NCBI RefSeq assembly: GCF_018873765.1
Contig: NC_057925.1
Coordinates: forward strand, 62,380,470-62,444,469
DNA from: Telopea speciosissima
Lineage: Eukaryota > Streptophyta > Magnoliopsida > Proteales > Proteaceae
DNA length: 64,000 nucleotides
Direction of reading: 5' to 3'
The translations under genes were made by a program, and so were the position numbers. The notes beneath the pieces were generated by a model, which ran no database searches, was not told the origin of the DNA, and saw only the letters and a list, made by a program, of their open reading frames with translations. This document shows positions 12,382 through 21,853 of this stretch, one piece after another (position 1 is the stretch's first letter; each line of letters opens with the position of its first letter).

Positions 12382-12651
12382 TAGGGCCTTAAACGGATCG
12401 GATTCGGTTCGGATAGTGCTATATCTGCATCCACATCCGATTAGCTATCGGACGGATTCGGATAGTGCTAAACGGATACAGACACGAATACGGATCGAAT
12501 ATTTTATCCGTTTACATGTAAATATAGTTTTTCGGATAGCTATAACCTATCCGTATCCGCATCGGTTTAGCTTTCGGATGGATTCGGATAGTGCTAAACG
12601 GATACGGACATGAATACGAAAACGAATTTCAGCTATTCATTTACACCCCTA
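12382..12651. mobile_element. 'CGGAT'-rich small TIR element, copy 1
   Basis: About 270 bp built from 'acggat', 'tatccg' and 'ttcggatagtgct' words, starting 'agggccttaaacggatcgga' and ending 'ttcatttacacccct'. It is the same element, in opposite orientation, as 39198-39454. Flanks 'cttaaatct' and 'cttaaagcc' fit a worn 9-bp target duplication. Non-coding; the 89-codon open frame across it is a shadow. Confidence 0.65.
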
Positions 12652-12830
12652 CTTAAAGCCCCTGCTCTCTTTCCTCCCTAGTTATAAACTAATTAGATGA
12701 CGTGTCGGTTTATTTCTTATGAACTTATTCCCTGTTAGAGTTTCGATCGGTAACTTGAGGGAGAGTGTTTTGGTTTCTGGTGTGTGAGGGGTGGGGGGTA
12801 TTTGAGGGGGTTATGCTTCGAAGGAAAGCG

Positions 12831-12975
12831 ATGAACTGGAGGAGAATTGAGAAATCTGCAGAGTCTTTTGCAGCACATGCCTTTCTTCTCTGTTTCACAG
12901 TTTTGCTAGTGCTGAAGCTCGATCATGTCGGCAATTACTCTTGGTGGCTAGAATCAGTCCTCTTCAACTTTGTTT
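12831..12975 (+). pseudogene. first-exon fragment of TMEM185-like (Fragile-X-F-associated) protein
   Basis: Translation from 12831 begins MNWRRIEKSAESFAAH and continues LLCFTVLLVLKLDHVGNYSWW before diverging (LESVLFNF). The LKLDHV..YSWW block at the end of the first membrane helix is the N-terminal signature of plant transmembrane Fragile-X-F-associated (TMEM185-like) proteins, which are several-fold longer. Only the first exon is present; the frame then runs into unrelated sequence just after 'ctttgtttcag'. It lies inside the TIR element 11660-13521, so a captured fragment is the best explanation. The family assignment is from memory of the family and should be confirmed by a protein search. 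Confidence 0.65.
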
Positions 12976-13541
12976 CAGTCAGTGCAACGATTTATTTTCT
13001 TTTTGATTTCTTGCTTTTTCGGCTTTGACTGGAGTTGAATTTGTGGAAATTGAGAATTGGAGTTCATATTTTGGTAGAGATTGCTTGCATGCAAGTTACT
13101 TCGATAGAGATCGCTTGCATCCCTCGAGTTTTCTTTCCTCTAATTATCGTTTGATTAGAGCTTCAACACTTATAGTTATAAGTTGAAGCACTTCAGACTC
13201 CAGAACTAGAGTAAAACACTAGTGTCAGCGGTGGTGGTGGAGGAGGAGGAGGAGGGGGCAGCGGCAGTGGTGGCGGTGGTGGTGGTGGAGGGTGGACAAG
13301 GAAAGATATGGGTGTTTTAGGTTGAAAATGATGAAAAGGATATCTTTGTAATTCATTTATGATGTTTTAGAACAAAGGCAAAATAGTCTTTTTACAAACA
13401 ATAACTGACAGCAAGTTAACACCGTCAGCGTCAACCAGAGGGGGGTCTTGGTGTAATTGGGGAAAATGAAAAGAAGGAAAGTGTAATTAGGCCATATTAC
13501 AGGCGAGAGGATGTAATTTTCTTTTTTTAAATATTTTGATG

Positions 13542-13680
13542 AGGGAAAGAGAACGCTACTTGGTTGCGTGCGGTGCACTACCCCTGTACCCTAGACATAG
13601 GGTCACGGAATGATCACTGTGCCCTCAGGTATTTCCACCTTTTCATAGGGCACATTGGCACATTGATCATTTTGCGGATT
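13542..13680. repeat. dispersed repeat 'GGGAAAGAGAACGCTAC', copy 1
   Basis: Begins 'gagggaaagagaacgctact' and continues 'gcgtgcggtgcactacccct..ccctcaggtatttccacctttt'. A homologous segment is at 43828-44010, and a more distant one ends the window (63885-64000). Non-coding MITE-like sequence; its ends are not defined. Confidence 0.5.
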
Positions 13681-14751
13681 ATAAGGACAGGTGAACTCAT
13701 CAACTCTTAATTGTGTTATAAATTTTTTTTTTCTTTGTAATAATTAATTGTGTTTAAAATTTAAGGGTAAACATTTTATACACCCCTCAAGGTTTGTTGA
13801 GCTATCATGTAGACTCCGTGATTTTTAAAACTTTAGAGTCCGTTTGATAATCTTACGGGTAACAATTTTTTGTGTTTTTCTGTTCTAAGAAATGAAAAAA
13901 CACCATAAAAACCGCTTGATAATGGAGTATTTTTGTTGAGTGTTTTTTGCAGCATAAATCAAAATTTATGTGCTATGGAAGACTTTTGACAGAACAACCA
14001 ACATGTTATGTCATTTCTTGGCACAAAATTGAAAAGTTGTTCCCCATAAAAAATCTCAAGAATCCATCGACCTAACCACTCTCACGAACCAAGCGACAGG
14101 GAACCTCCAATGCTCTACCATCAAGCTCCAACCTCCATCGTTCTGCCATCAAGCTCCATCCTCCATCGCTCTGCCATCAAGGTCCATACTTCTCACTATT
14201 CAGACTCTCTCCATCCTCCATCGCTGTTAGAAGCTTCTCCAAGGATGCAGAAATCGAACGAAGCTCTGCCCTAGTTGTTCGAACGAAGCTCCTCCAAGGA
14301 ACAGCAGAATCGAATGAAGAAGAAACCCTAGACTTACAGGACATAAGCTTCATCGATCGAAACGAAGAAGAAGCCCTAGAATCGAACGAAGAAGAAACCC
14401 CATCCTCCATCGCTGTTATTTCTTTCTGGAATCTGGATTGCAGAGAAAGGAAAATAAAGCTTTAAATATTTGTTTCCAACTTTGTGAATTTAATTATAAT
14501 TCCTTTTTTTCTGAATTCTGATTGTGTTTTTTTTTATCCAAAAAGGAAGGAGAGATTTGGGGAAGATGAATAGATGAAAGAGAGAGAAATTCTACTAATG
14601 CAGCTGACTCTGCTTCTCTTTTTAGGGGTTTTTTTTTTCTTTCTCCAGAAAGTGAAGAAGGAAATATGGAGAGAAAAAAATGAAGGGTCTCGGAGAGGCA
14701 AGACGACTAATGGGTAGTGATCGGTTTTGTCTTTAGGGATTCTTATCTCTC
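13681..14751. other. intergenic with short internal repeats
   Basis: Between about 14100 and 14410 the phrases 'ctccatcctccatcg', 'tctgccatcaag', 'atcgaacgaag' and 'gaagaaacccta' recur several times, giving a 77-codon minus-strand frame made of repeats. 'gtccgtttgataatc' at about 13850 looks like the end of a small DNA transposon. No supported gene. Confidence 0.4.
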
Positions 14752-14897
14752 TAAGGCTACGTTTGGTAACGGTATGAAGAACGTTCTTTGCCGTTTTTTT
14801 GTTCTTTAAGAACCAAAAAACATGAAATTGTGTTTGAGTTGTCGGTTCGTTTTTTTGGTCTTTTAGAATGAACCGGAAGGAATCTTCATTAAAAGGC

Positions 14898-14938
14898 CGT
14901 TCTTTACAGACCGTCTCAAACACGGTCTGTAAAGAACG
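14898..14938. repeat. perfect 17-bp hairpin inside TIR element
   Basis: Arms 'cgttctttacagaccgt' and 'acggtctgtaaagaacg' are exact complements around a 7-base loop. The arm sequence repeats the subterminal motif of the same element. Confidence 0.85.
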
Positions 14939-15227
14939 AGAACAAATAACGCCAGCAACTATCGAGGAAAACCCGTGATTTCTTGGCGTTTGAGTTTGAA
15001 GTTCAGAGGGCTCTCTTGCGATCAACTGTGGACTTCATCTTCGACATCACCTCTCTCATTGGAAGACCCCTGCTGCAACCCTAGCCTGTTCAAATGCCTC
15101 TCATTTTATGATGCTCCTCCCTCTCGCTACCGATTGTTCAAATCCCTCTTTCCTCTTTTGTATCTCCTTCAAATAACCCTGGTTTCTCAATAGAGCTCTG
15201 CAAAATTTCTTTGTTTGATATTTGACA

Positions 15228-15592
15228 ATGGCCGGAAGGGGAAAATCTCTTGGCTCATGAGCGGCGAAGAAGGCTACAGAATGGTGCCGGTGCTCCTATG
15301 TATCTTGCTGCTGTTCTTGAATACCTCATAGCAGAGGTGGGTTTCGAATTTCCCCTATTTATCTATTAAGGTTTCTTTCCTATCTATGGGTTAGGGTTTA
15401 ATTCATAGCAGAGGTGAGTTTCAAATGTCCCCTATTCAATTAGCGGTAAGGAACGATGAAGAATTGAGCAAGTTGCTTGGTGCTGTTACAATAGCCAACG
15501 GTGACGTGATGCCTAACATTCACAATCTCTTGTTGCCGAAGAAGACTGGTAACGGTTCGTCAAAGTCCATTGCTGCTGATGATGACAGTTAA
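15228..15592 (+). pseudogene. broken histone H2A copy captured by TIR element
   Basis: ATG at 15228 gives MAGRGKSLGS, then an in-frame stop (TGA), then AAKKAT. The next 30 or so residues of the H2A N-terminus and alpha-1 helix are deleted. In a shifted frame GAGAPMYLAAVLEYLIAE follows, ending at 'gcagag|gtgggt', a plausible H2A exon end. After an intron-like stretch in which 'catagcagaggtgagtttc' is duplicated, the C-terminal half resumes at 15434: [36 protein letters not shown] and SIAADDDS, then TAA at 15592. Intact H2A is about 130 residues; this copy has a stop, a deletion and a frameshift, so it cannot make a nucleosomal histone. Retention of intron-like sequence suggests capture from genomic DNA rather than from mRNA. 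Confidence 0.88.
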
Positions 15593-16800
15593 ATAATCGC
15601 TGCTTTTGGTAGAAGATCAATTGAAGTCAGAAGAATAGAAACATGCAGGGAGGAAGTGGTTGCTGTTAGATTCTAGTTCTTTGTTATCTTTTAACCCTTT
15701 TTAATGATAGAAACTTGTTGTGTGGTGGGTTTTCCTTGTATAAATTCTTGGGTTGTCTTTTTTCTGAGTTCAAGAACGTAGATGAGTTCATATGGATGTA
15801 ATATCTTGTGAATTTTGAAATAATTTGAATCCTTTTCTATTTTTTGTATTTAGTTTCATTTATATCTTGTTTTCAATTAGAGTAATGGAGGCTGAAATAG
15901 TTGCAGTCTTTGGAAAAGAATTTAGGATGGTTCATAAACAGATTGTTTACCAGTAAAATGGGTTCTGTGATTCACCATTGGGACTGCAAATCTGAACTCA
16001 GATCATTCAACTAGCCTTGATACTTAAGGGGTTTATTCTTTAAGGGGGTTTCTTCTCTCATTTTTTCCCTTTCCTGCGAGTCTAAACTTCTTCCTCAGGT
16101 TACCTCTGTTTCTTCCTCCTTATGTTTTTCCCTGTTTCTTGCTGCTACTGTGAATCATATTCTGATCTGGGTGATAGTTGTAATCCTACAGCAGTAGGTT
16201 GATTTCTCTTTGACCTAGCCCTTGCACCTTGAGATCTTTATCAAAGGGCTTCCAAATATGGGATAGTTCCTAGAGTTTCAGATCTGGAAAGCTCACTTTT
16301 GTCTGAGTTACAAACTAGCGGCACTAGCCACTATCACTGGTTGTGACTGTACCATGCATCTTCAACTTTGGGAGTTTGTCTTAGGATTGGTGCATAAAAT
16401 AAAATGTTGGGATAGTGTGGATTCAATAGGGGTAAGGGTTACAAACCTGTTCATGATCTTCCATGAGATGGGTGACCTTGATTGAGGAGCTGAATCGATT
16501 TTAAAGGTTGTTGCCCCTGCTGGTTTGTTTTCTACAATGACCTAAGGTTGGTAAGAGAGAAAATGGGTTGACAAGTATTTTTTGGTCTTAATATAGATGA
16601 GGATGGCATTATTGTAATTAATATTAAATTGGGAAGAACAGGTTTTACCAAACATCATTTTCGTTTTGAACACGTTCTTGAGACCGTTACCAAACGGTCA
16701 TTTTCAGTCTCAGAACGTCGTTCCAGACGAAGAACGCAAAAAAACGTTCTTAGTCAAGAACGGGCGTTCTTTGTTCAGACCGTTACCAAACGCAGCCTAA

Positions 16801-17576
16801 TAGTTTTAACTATGTGAGAAAAGGTGCATCTTGCTCGAGTGGTACAATTCTGTGATTCTTCCATGGCATTGTGGTTTGGGTTTTTCGGTAGTAGCATATA
16901 GGAATCATCTAAAGTTCAGTTTGGATTGTAGGAGTCCAAACATTCAGGAATTGTTTGATTTACATTAGTTACTATTGTAAATACATGCACATCATGGGAT
17001 TTGCGATGGGCAGGTGAAGGTAGAGGATGGGATTTTTAAATGGGTTCAAGGGAAGAAGAAGAAGGATGGTATAGCAAAGGCAGCAGGGACAAAGAGAGAG
17101 GATGATCATTCAAGAGAGATAGAGGATGATTGGGGTTTGTTGTTGTCTTCTGGAAATGTTTTCAAAATAGGTTTACTAAGCGGGTCAAAAGCGGTTTCTC
17201 AGCACGGGTTTCGAAAAAAACTGTTCTATTGTTTTTTAGAATCTCAGAAAAATTTTAGCACAGAAACAATAGTAAGGTTATCAAGCGGGTACTTATTTAC
17301 ATACCCCACTAATGAAATACCTATTCCGTTAGAGTGAACAGGTTAAGTGATGATGTCAGTAGACCATAAATCTATAAATGGACAAAATACCCTTATATCC
17401 TAAATCGATCCTCTTCTTTCCTCTTTACTATCCTTAACCCGAAAGCAGAGCAAAAGATGAGAAAATTTTGAAACCCATCTCCGGTTCTTTATTACTGAAG
17501 TGTTTCTCTATTGGGTCTGATGACTTCTAACCTTAGAATACTCTCTCAACTTGACAATAGAGAAAAAGATGAGACT
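16801..17576. other. intergenic, no supported gene
   Basis: Contains open frames of up to 107 codons without recognisable domains. 'tcaagcgggtacttatt' (about 17281) and 'ctaagcgggtcaaaagc' (about 17176) are weakly inverted and may be the ends of a small element. Confidence 0.4.
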
Positions 17577-18221
17577 AAGGTACAAATTGATAACATAATG
17601 TTTCTGGTGTTTCTATGCTATTTGTGTTCCCAACACACAAATAGCACAGAAAAACCATTTGATAAACCCTTTTTTTTTTCAAGTGTATTTTATAACAAAA
17701 ATCAAAATTTATGGGTTCAAGACAAAATCCTCAAAAACCATGTCTATATACAGCTCCAAAGCTTCCTGATTCAACCCATTGCGGACGTATCCTGAATCAT
17801 TCTCCCCCATAATTCCACACTCTTCACCAACAATTCATTGAAGAGGTGACGAGCAAACAACATCTTATCACAACGTTCATACAACACCACAAGGTCACTT
17901 ATCCTTTGCGTGCAGGGTTTGAGCCCAAATTTAATCATGTGGGCATGGATTTCTTGCCTTTGTCTAAGTGCCACTTCCAAAACACAAGTAACGGATGATA
18001 CTACTCAAACCCAATTCCTGAGCAGCCCTCAAATTTAAGCCCGACTGCAAAATCCATCGAATAAGACCTATCACATCTTTAGCACCACAAATTTTGATTT
18101 TTTTTATAAAAAACACTTGAAACAAAATCGATTTATTAAACAATTTTTCTGTGCTATTTGTGTGATGGGAACACAAATAGCATAGAAACACCAGAAACAT
18201 AACATTATCAAACGGTGCCTT
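17577..18221 (-). mobile_element. long-TIR element carrying a PPR gene fragment
   Basis: The two ends are inverted copies of about 140-150 bp. The left one contains 'gtttctggtgtttctatgct' and 'acacaaatagcacagaaaaa'; the right one contains the exact complements of these words (about 18145-18205). Outer ends are 'aaggtacaaattgataac' on the left and, complemented, 'aaggcaccgtttgataat' on the right. The 350-bp centre is host-like coding sequence (see PPR entry). I could not find a convincing target duplication, so the superfamily is uncertain. Confidence 0.72.
17775..18078 (-). pseudogene. pentatricopeptide-repeat (PPR) protein fragment
   Basis: On the minus strand one frame reads VIGLIRWILQSGLNLRAAQE and GLSSIIRYLCFGS; after a frameshift near 17975 the next frame continues RQEIHAHMIKFGLKP, LVVLYERCDKMLFARHLFNE and SVELWGRMIQD. 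The E-IHAHMIKFGL-P and LYERC-KM-FARHLF-E blocks are typical of plant organellar PPR proteins of the PLS class. The piece is about 100 residues of a protein normally of 400-900 residues. It lies between the long inverted repeats of a transposon and is broken, so it is a captured, dead fragment. Confidence 0.75.
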
Positions 18222-18673
18222 ACCCTTAATACCAGAACGAAAAAATTAGTGATAGGTCAAACCATGGCGATACCGTTACATATCGCCTCGATATGAGCGA
18301 TATGATACCGATACCTCAAACCATAGCGATACCAATACGTAACACGGACCGACCATGATAAACAGACTCGTCAAAGCTTTCAAATTAAACTTTAACGATC
18401 TTAATTACCTAATTTTTCCGGTAATAATCTTAATTATCTATTTGAATTCAATCACGTTTTATGGATTCTTAAAATGGAGGCAGAGATTGGAGAGAAGAAA
18501 AAGAAAAATAGAAAAAGGAAAAAAGGAATAACGGAAACGAAGTTAAGTATCCGTGAATTGATATGAAACCTGGCACCAGGAGAAGGTAATTGGAAAGGAA
18601 TCTCTTCTATGTCGTTGGAGTGGATCCGGACTCGCAGGAGACGAGCCTGATTCCCAGGTTCTTTGCCCCTCTC

Positions 18674-18680
18674 TATAAGA
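18674..18680 (+). promoter_or_regulatory. TATA box, probable INH3 promoter
   Basis: 'tataaga' sits in 'cctctctataagaatcg', about 95 bp upstream of a strong 5' splice donor at 18773. The intervening sequence looks like an untranslated leader. Which gene it serves is inferred from the downstream acceptor just before the INH3 start codon. Confidence 0.45.
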
Positions 18681-18704
18681 ATCGAAACTAGGGTTTTTCT
18701 AACC

Positions 18705-18772
18705 CTCCACGAAGTTTGTGAATAGGTGAATCACTGAAGCGGCTGCCTCATCTCTCTTGCGCCAGAGCTCAG
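18705..18772 (+). other. probable 5'-UTR exon of INH3
   Basis: Leader-like sequence ending 'gccagagctcag|gtaaattg', a near-consensus donor. The matching acceptor is 'cgaaatgcag|ccagaagggc' at 21034/21035, ten bases before the INH3 ATG, implying an intron of about 2262 bp (18773-21034). The exon start is a guess, about 25-30 bp after the TATA box. A second TATA-like sequence at about 20926 ('ctataaatc') is an alternative promoter. Confidence 0.45.
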
Positions 18773-19299
18773 GTAAATTGCAGATCTCCTCTTTACGCTT
18801 CTGGTTTCGTCTTGCTAATTAAAGCTCTCTTTTTTTTCCTCATTTAAAGTTTTCTTGGTTTCTTAATATTTGGATTATCACTAAGCTGGGTAACAATCTT
18901 CTAATCACTAGATCTATGATGCACATCACATAATTCTGTTATTGTTTTCATGTTAATAGATAAATATGGACTCACAACTCTGCGTATGTTATAGGAATAG
19001 TGTGTTAATATTCTGTAGACATCTTTCTAGGTGTTATAAGATTCTCCGATTTCTCAAGAGCAACTGTTGGATTTGCTGTGCTGACAGAAACCATTATTTC
19101 TTAACATTGTTTGCCCTTGAATATCTGTCATTTATATTTGATTTTTATTTCGTTGGGTGTGTGAAATGAAAACTGTTGTAATTGCTTTTCTTGATGTCGC
19201 TAGATCCTCAAATTTTGAATTCGAGGAAGGGAAGCTTTGCCTGTTTAGTATCATTGAAATATAATGCTGTTCTGGTGATCCTTAGTGTTACTCAAAAGT

Positions 19300-20862
19300 A
19301 GTTATCACCCCCAATGCATGATCCCCCAGTGCATAGCTGGGAAGACGGCACATGGCAAAGGACCATCCAATGGTCCAAATTGAAATCCGACTATTTACCC
19401 CTTCCCAAGCCCTAACTAGAGTTGACTTAGGCTCAAATTGCAAGCCACGACGCCATCTGTTGCATAAAAGCGGAGTCCAGATCTGACGGAATTGAGATGA
19501 AACAAGCGATGATTCAATTTAATTGTATCCTTTATGTATGAATAATTTTCTATTTATTTACAAAAAAACAGAGGAATCAGGATCTAAGAAAATTGGGTTG
19601 AGAAATGAGATACCAAATGTGATAAATTAACAGTTTTAGGGATTCAACGGCATACATAGAAAATCAGTATTCTCAAGGCCTTTGGCTCCAACGAGTAGGA
19701 CTTCAAGTGATGCAGGTCCAAGCACTAGGAAGAAGAAGAAATAGTCCTAAGGGACTGATTGTTGGAGCCTTAGAAGAAGAATTTTCTTTTCTATACTTTT
19801 TTTTTGAGCTCTTAGATTGAACCGGTCCAACCAATGGTCCAATTTAAGTGACTCTTTCTTATTGGTTGATTTTGTTTTATTTCTATTGGCTCTTAGAGAG
19901 CATCTTTTAATTTTGTTTAAAAACTATGTTTTATTCTTCCCCCTCCACGATTTTAAGAGGGTGGAGTTGTTTTTTAACTAGGAATCAGATCTGGGATTCC
20001 TAATCCAGATCTGAATATGTGTAAGGCCTTTGGCCCTTTTTTTTTATTATAAATATAGCAATCGTGGGCAGGCTCCCCCACTATTTTCTGCGTTAAAAAT
20101 TTCCTGCTTTCAAGCTTTGTTTGCTGCCATCATGCTGCTGCCTCTGCTCCTCTGTGAGTTCTTACATCCTTGTGGATCTCAAGGTGGTAAAGGGTAGGTG
20201 GACTCCTGCGACTCCTTGCATTGTGAAGATCGGGAGGTTCCTTCAAGACATCAAGCTGCTGCCATTATTTATGCATTACAGTAAGTTTAAACCTGCAAGT
20301 TATTTTAAAACTTTCTTCCACCTAGCCATTACCCTTCCCTTAGACCTAATCCACATCCCCCTCCATCCATCAAACCCTAATCTCTATTAAACCTGCAACT
20401 CCTACCTAGGACTACATCATCAAGCTTTCCTTGAGGCATTTCTACAATCAGCTTTGAAACTCGAAAACGAAGGAGATGCAAGAAGGAATAGCCAAGGAAA
20501 AAAAAAAAATAGAATCGACCCTCTTCTCTTCTCTCCACGGTAGATCTCTTTCGCCCAAAGGAGAGGATTGTGTGAAAGTGTGCTTTAAGGTTCCGAAATC
20601 CGAACAGCCAAAAAATGTTTCCTGATGTTGCCTGCCTCGCTCGGCACGGCCTGAAGTGGTATCCAAGGGATTAGGTTGACGTCAAGCCAACAGATGGTGT
20701 TGTGGCTTGCAATTTTGGCCCAAGTCAACTCGGGTTAGGGCTTGGGGAGGGAGGGCGGAGTAAATAGTTGGATTTCAATTTGGACCATTGGATGGTAATT
20801 TGCCACGTGTCGTCTTCCCAGCTTTGCACTGGACATGCATTGGGGGCGATAAAAATCCCTCT
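19300..20862. mobile_element. long-TIR element (MULE-like) inside INH3 leader intron
   Basis: Left end 'tatcacccccaatgcatg' and the reverse-complemented right end 'tatcgcccccaatgcatg' begin inverted repeats of about 170 bp. The arms share 'gctgggaagacg', 'gaccat..aatggtccaaattgaaatcc' and 'gcaagccac' with its inverse. Total length is about 1.56 kb, of which 712 bp is a later solo-LTR insertion (19708-20419), so the original element was about 0.85 kb. I see no clear target duplication and no coding content. Confidence 0.7.
19708..20419 (+). mobile_element. solo LTR D (TGATGCAG family)
   Basis: Starts TGATGCAG and ends ACTACATCA, flanked on both sides by TCAAG (19703-19707 and 20420-20424), a perfect 5-bp target duplication. 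Internal matches to the other three copies include 'ttgaaccggtccaa' to 'ccaatttaagtga', a TATA box 'tataaata' near 20048, 'ggcaggctcccccac' and 'ttgcattgtgaagatcggga'. It is the shortest of the four. No primer-binding site, polypurine tract or internal domain is adjacent, so it is a recombined solo LTR. It interrupts the TIR element 19300-20862 and is therefore younger than it. Confidence 0.8.
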
Positions 20863-21044
20863 ATCTCTCTCATTTTTTTGTTCTTAGATTTTCCTCCTAA
20901 TCTTCCTCGTGATTCAAAACCTGGCTATAAATCTTTTATCGAAACCCTAGTTTGATTGTTCTATTGGCTAAATTTGATTAGAAAAAGCTTGATATTGGTC
21001 TGCAAAAATCAAAATTTGATCTTTCGAAATGCAGCCAGAAGGGC

Positions 21045-21428
21045 ATGGCTAGATCGCTGAGTAGCGCTAGGGTATTGGATTCTTTCAGCGCCAGTGCAAC
21101 CACTACCATTACCATAGAAGAACCCTCTCCTTCAGATTCATCTCAGCGACCGCAACAGCAAACCCTAGTTCTTCTCCTCTCCCGGCGACCGGCGACGAAG
21201 AAGAAGGTCACATGGAAGGAAGGTACTGTCGATAATGAATTCCTCAATAAGAAAAGCTCCAAAAAGTGTTGCATCTTCCACAAGGAAAAGCCTTTCGACG
21301 ATGATGATAGTGACAAGGACAACAACAACGACCGATCAAAGGAGGCAGATGATGCACACCATGCCAACGGTCACGGAGGAGGTTGTTGTTCTCACGATGA
21401 CGAGGCCAGCACAAGTGGCGGGCATTGA
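21045..21428 (+). CDS. INH3: type-1 protein phosphatase inhibitor 3 (PPP1R11 family)
   Basis: Single coding exon of 127 residues. The diagnostic block starts at about residue 52 with KKKVTWKEGTVDNEFLNKKS and continues with KCCIFHKEKPFDDDD (74-88). KVTW (54-57) is an RVxF-type PP1 docking motif, and the WKEGTVDNE/CCIFHK core is conserved from yeast Ypi1 to human PPP1R11. The C-terminus is acidic then His/Gly/Cys-rich (HANGHGGGCCSH). In plants INH3 binds PP1 catalytic subunits (TOPPs) and inhibits them, largely in the nucleus; that is family knowledge. The start is the first ATG after a good splice acceptor at 21034. Length fits the family (about 110-130 residues). The gene lies next to dense transposon insertions, but its coding exon is intact. 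Confidence 0.92.
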   Translation: MARSLSSARVLDSFSASATTTITIEEPSPSDSSQRPQQQTLVLLLSRRPATKKKVTWKEGTVDNEFLNKKSSKKCCIFHKEKPFDDDDSDKDNNNDRSKEADDAHHANGHGGGCCSHDDEASTSGGH

Positions 21429-21853
21429 TGCGTCACATTATAGTCATCCGGCATAGTAAGCTCAACAATTTGTTTTCATATTAGACATATTTCTGTTTCT
21501 AAAGAAATATTTTTGTGAGAGGATGATTTTGATCAGAATTCCTTCAATCTTGCTGTTGAGTTGTGATTTCTGGAGATGTAATGTCCAATCTATGTGTTGT
21601 TTGTGATGTCTTTGAATGTAAAAAGTAAAGCTGAACATGAACACTCTTACATGTCAATTTTGTGGGTTTTCCCTGCACAATATCTATGTTTTGACCATTT
21701 TTGATTTGTGGAGAATGGAAATGTAATATAGGTTTCAGACTTTCGGTCTCTCGCAATAGGTGGGTGAGCTTTGCAGTTCGGTCCATGCCAACTGCCAAGC
21801 CTTCTTCTTCTTCTTCTTCTTCTTGTTTTCTGTTTTGGTAACTCTAGGAGATG

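Larger units (their letters stand above)
11660..13521 (+). mobile_element. TIR transposon (MULE-like), copy 2, carrying a host exon
   Basis: Left end 'gaaaatcacatccccctctc' and the reverse-complemented right end 'gaaaattacatcctctcgcc' form a terminal inverted repeat that continues through 'ctgtactttgc..taattacat'. Flanks 'ttttttagg' and 'ttttttaaa' are compatible with a degenerate 9-bp target duplication. Subterminal blocks match the element at 1398-3399. Inside are a smaller inserted MITE (12382-12651), an exon-like host gene fragment (12831-12975) and a GGN-repeat tract (13230-13300). No transposase. Confidence 0.7.
14755..16797 (+). mobile_element. PIF/Harbinger-like TIR element with captured histone H2A
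   Basis: Left end 'ggctacgtttggtaacggt' and reverse-complemented right end 'ggctgcgtttggtaacggt' differ at one base in 19. Both sides are flanked by TAA (14752-14754 and 16798-16800), the 3-bp target duplication typical of PIF/Harbinger elements. Length is 2043 bp. Subterminal regions are full of 'gaacgttctt' and 'ccgtttggtaac' words; a 17-bp perfect hairpin sits at 14898-14938. The middle carries a broken histone H2A copy (15228-15592). There is no transposase, so the element is non-autonomous. Confidence 0.8.

Noticed and set aside
14534..15025. 163-codon minus-strand frame
   Set aside because: It crosses the border of the Harbinger-like element and its hairpin, so it cannot be a single gene.
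21143..21456. Additional frames on both strands over INH3
   Set aside because: Shadows of the INH3 coding exon.
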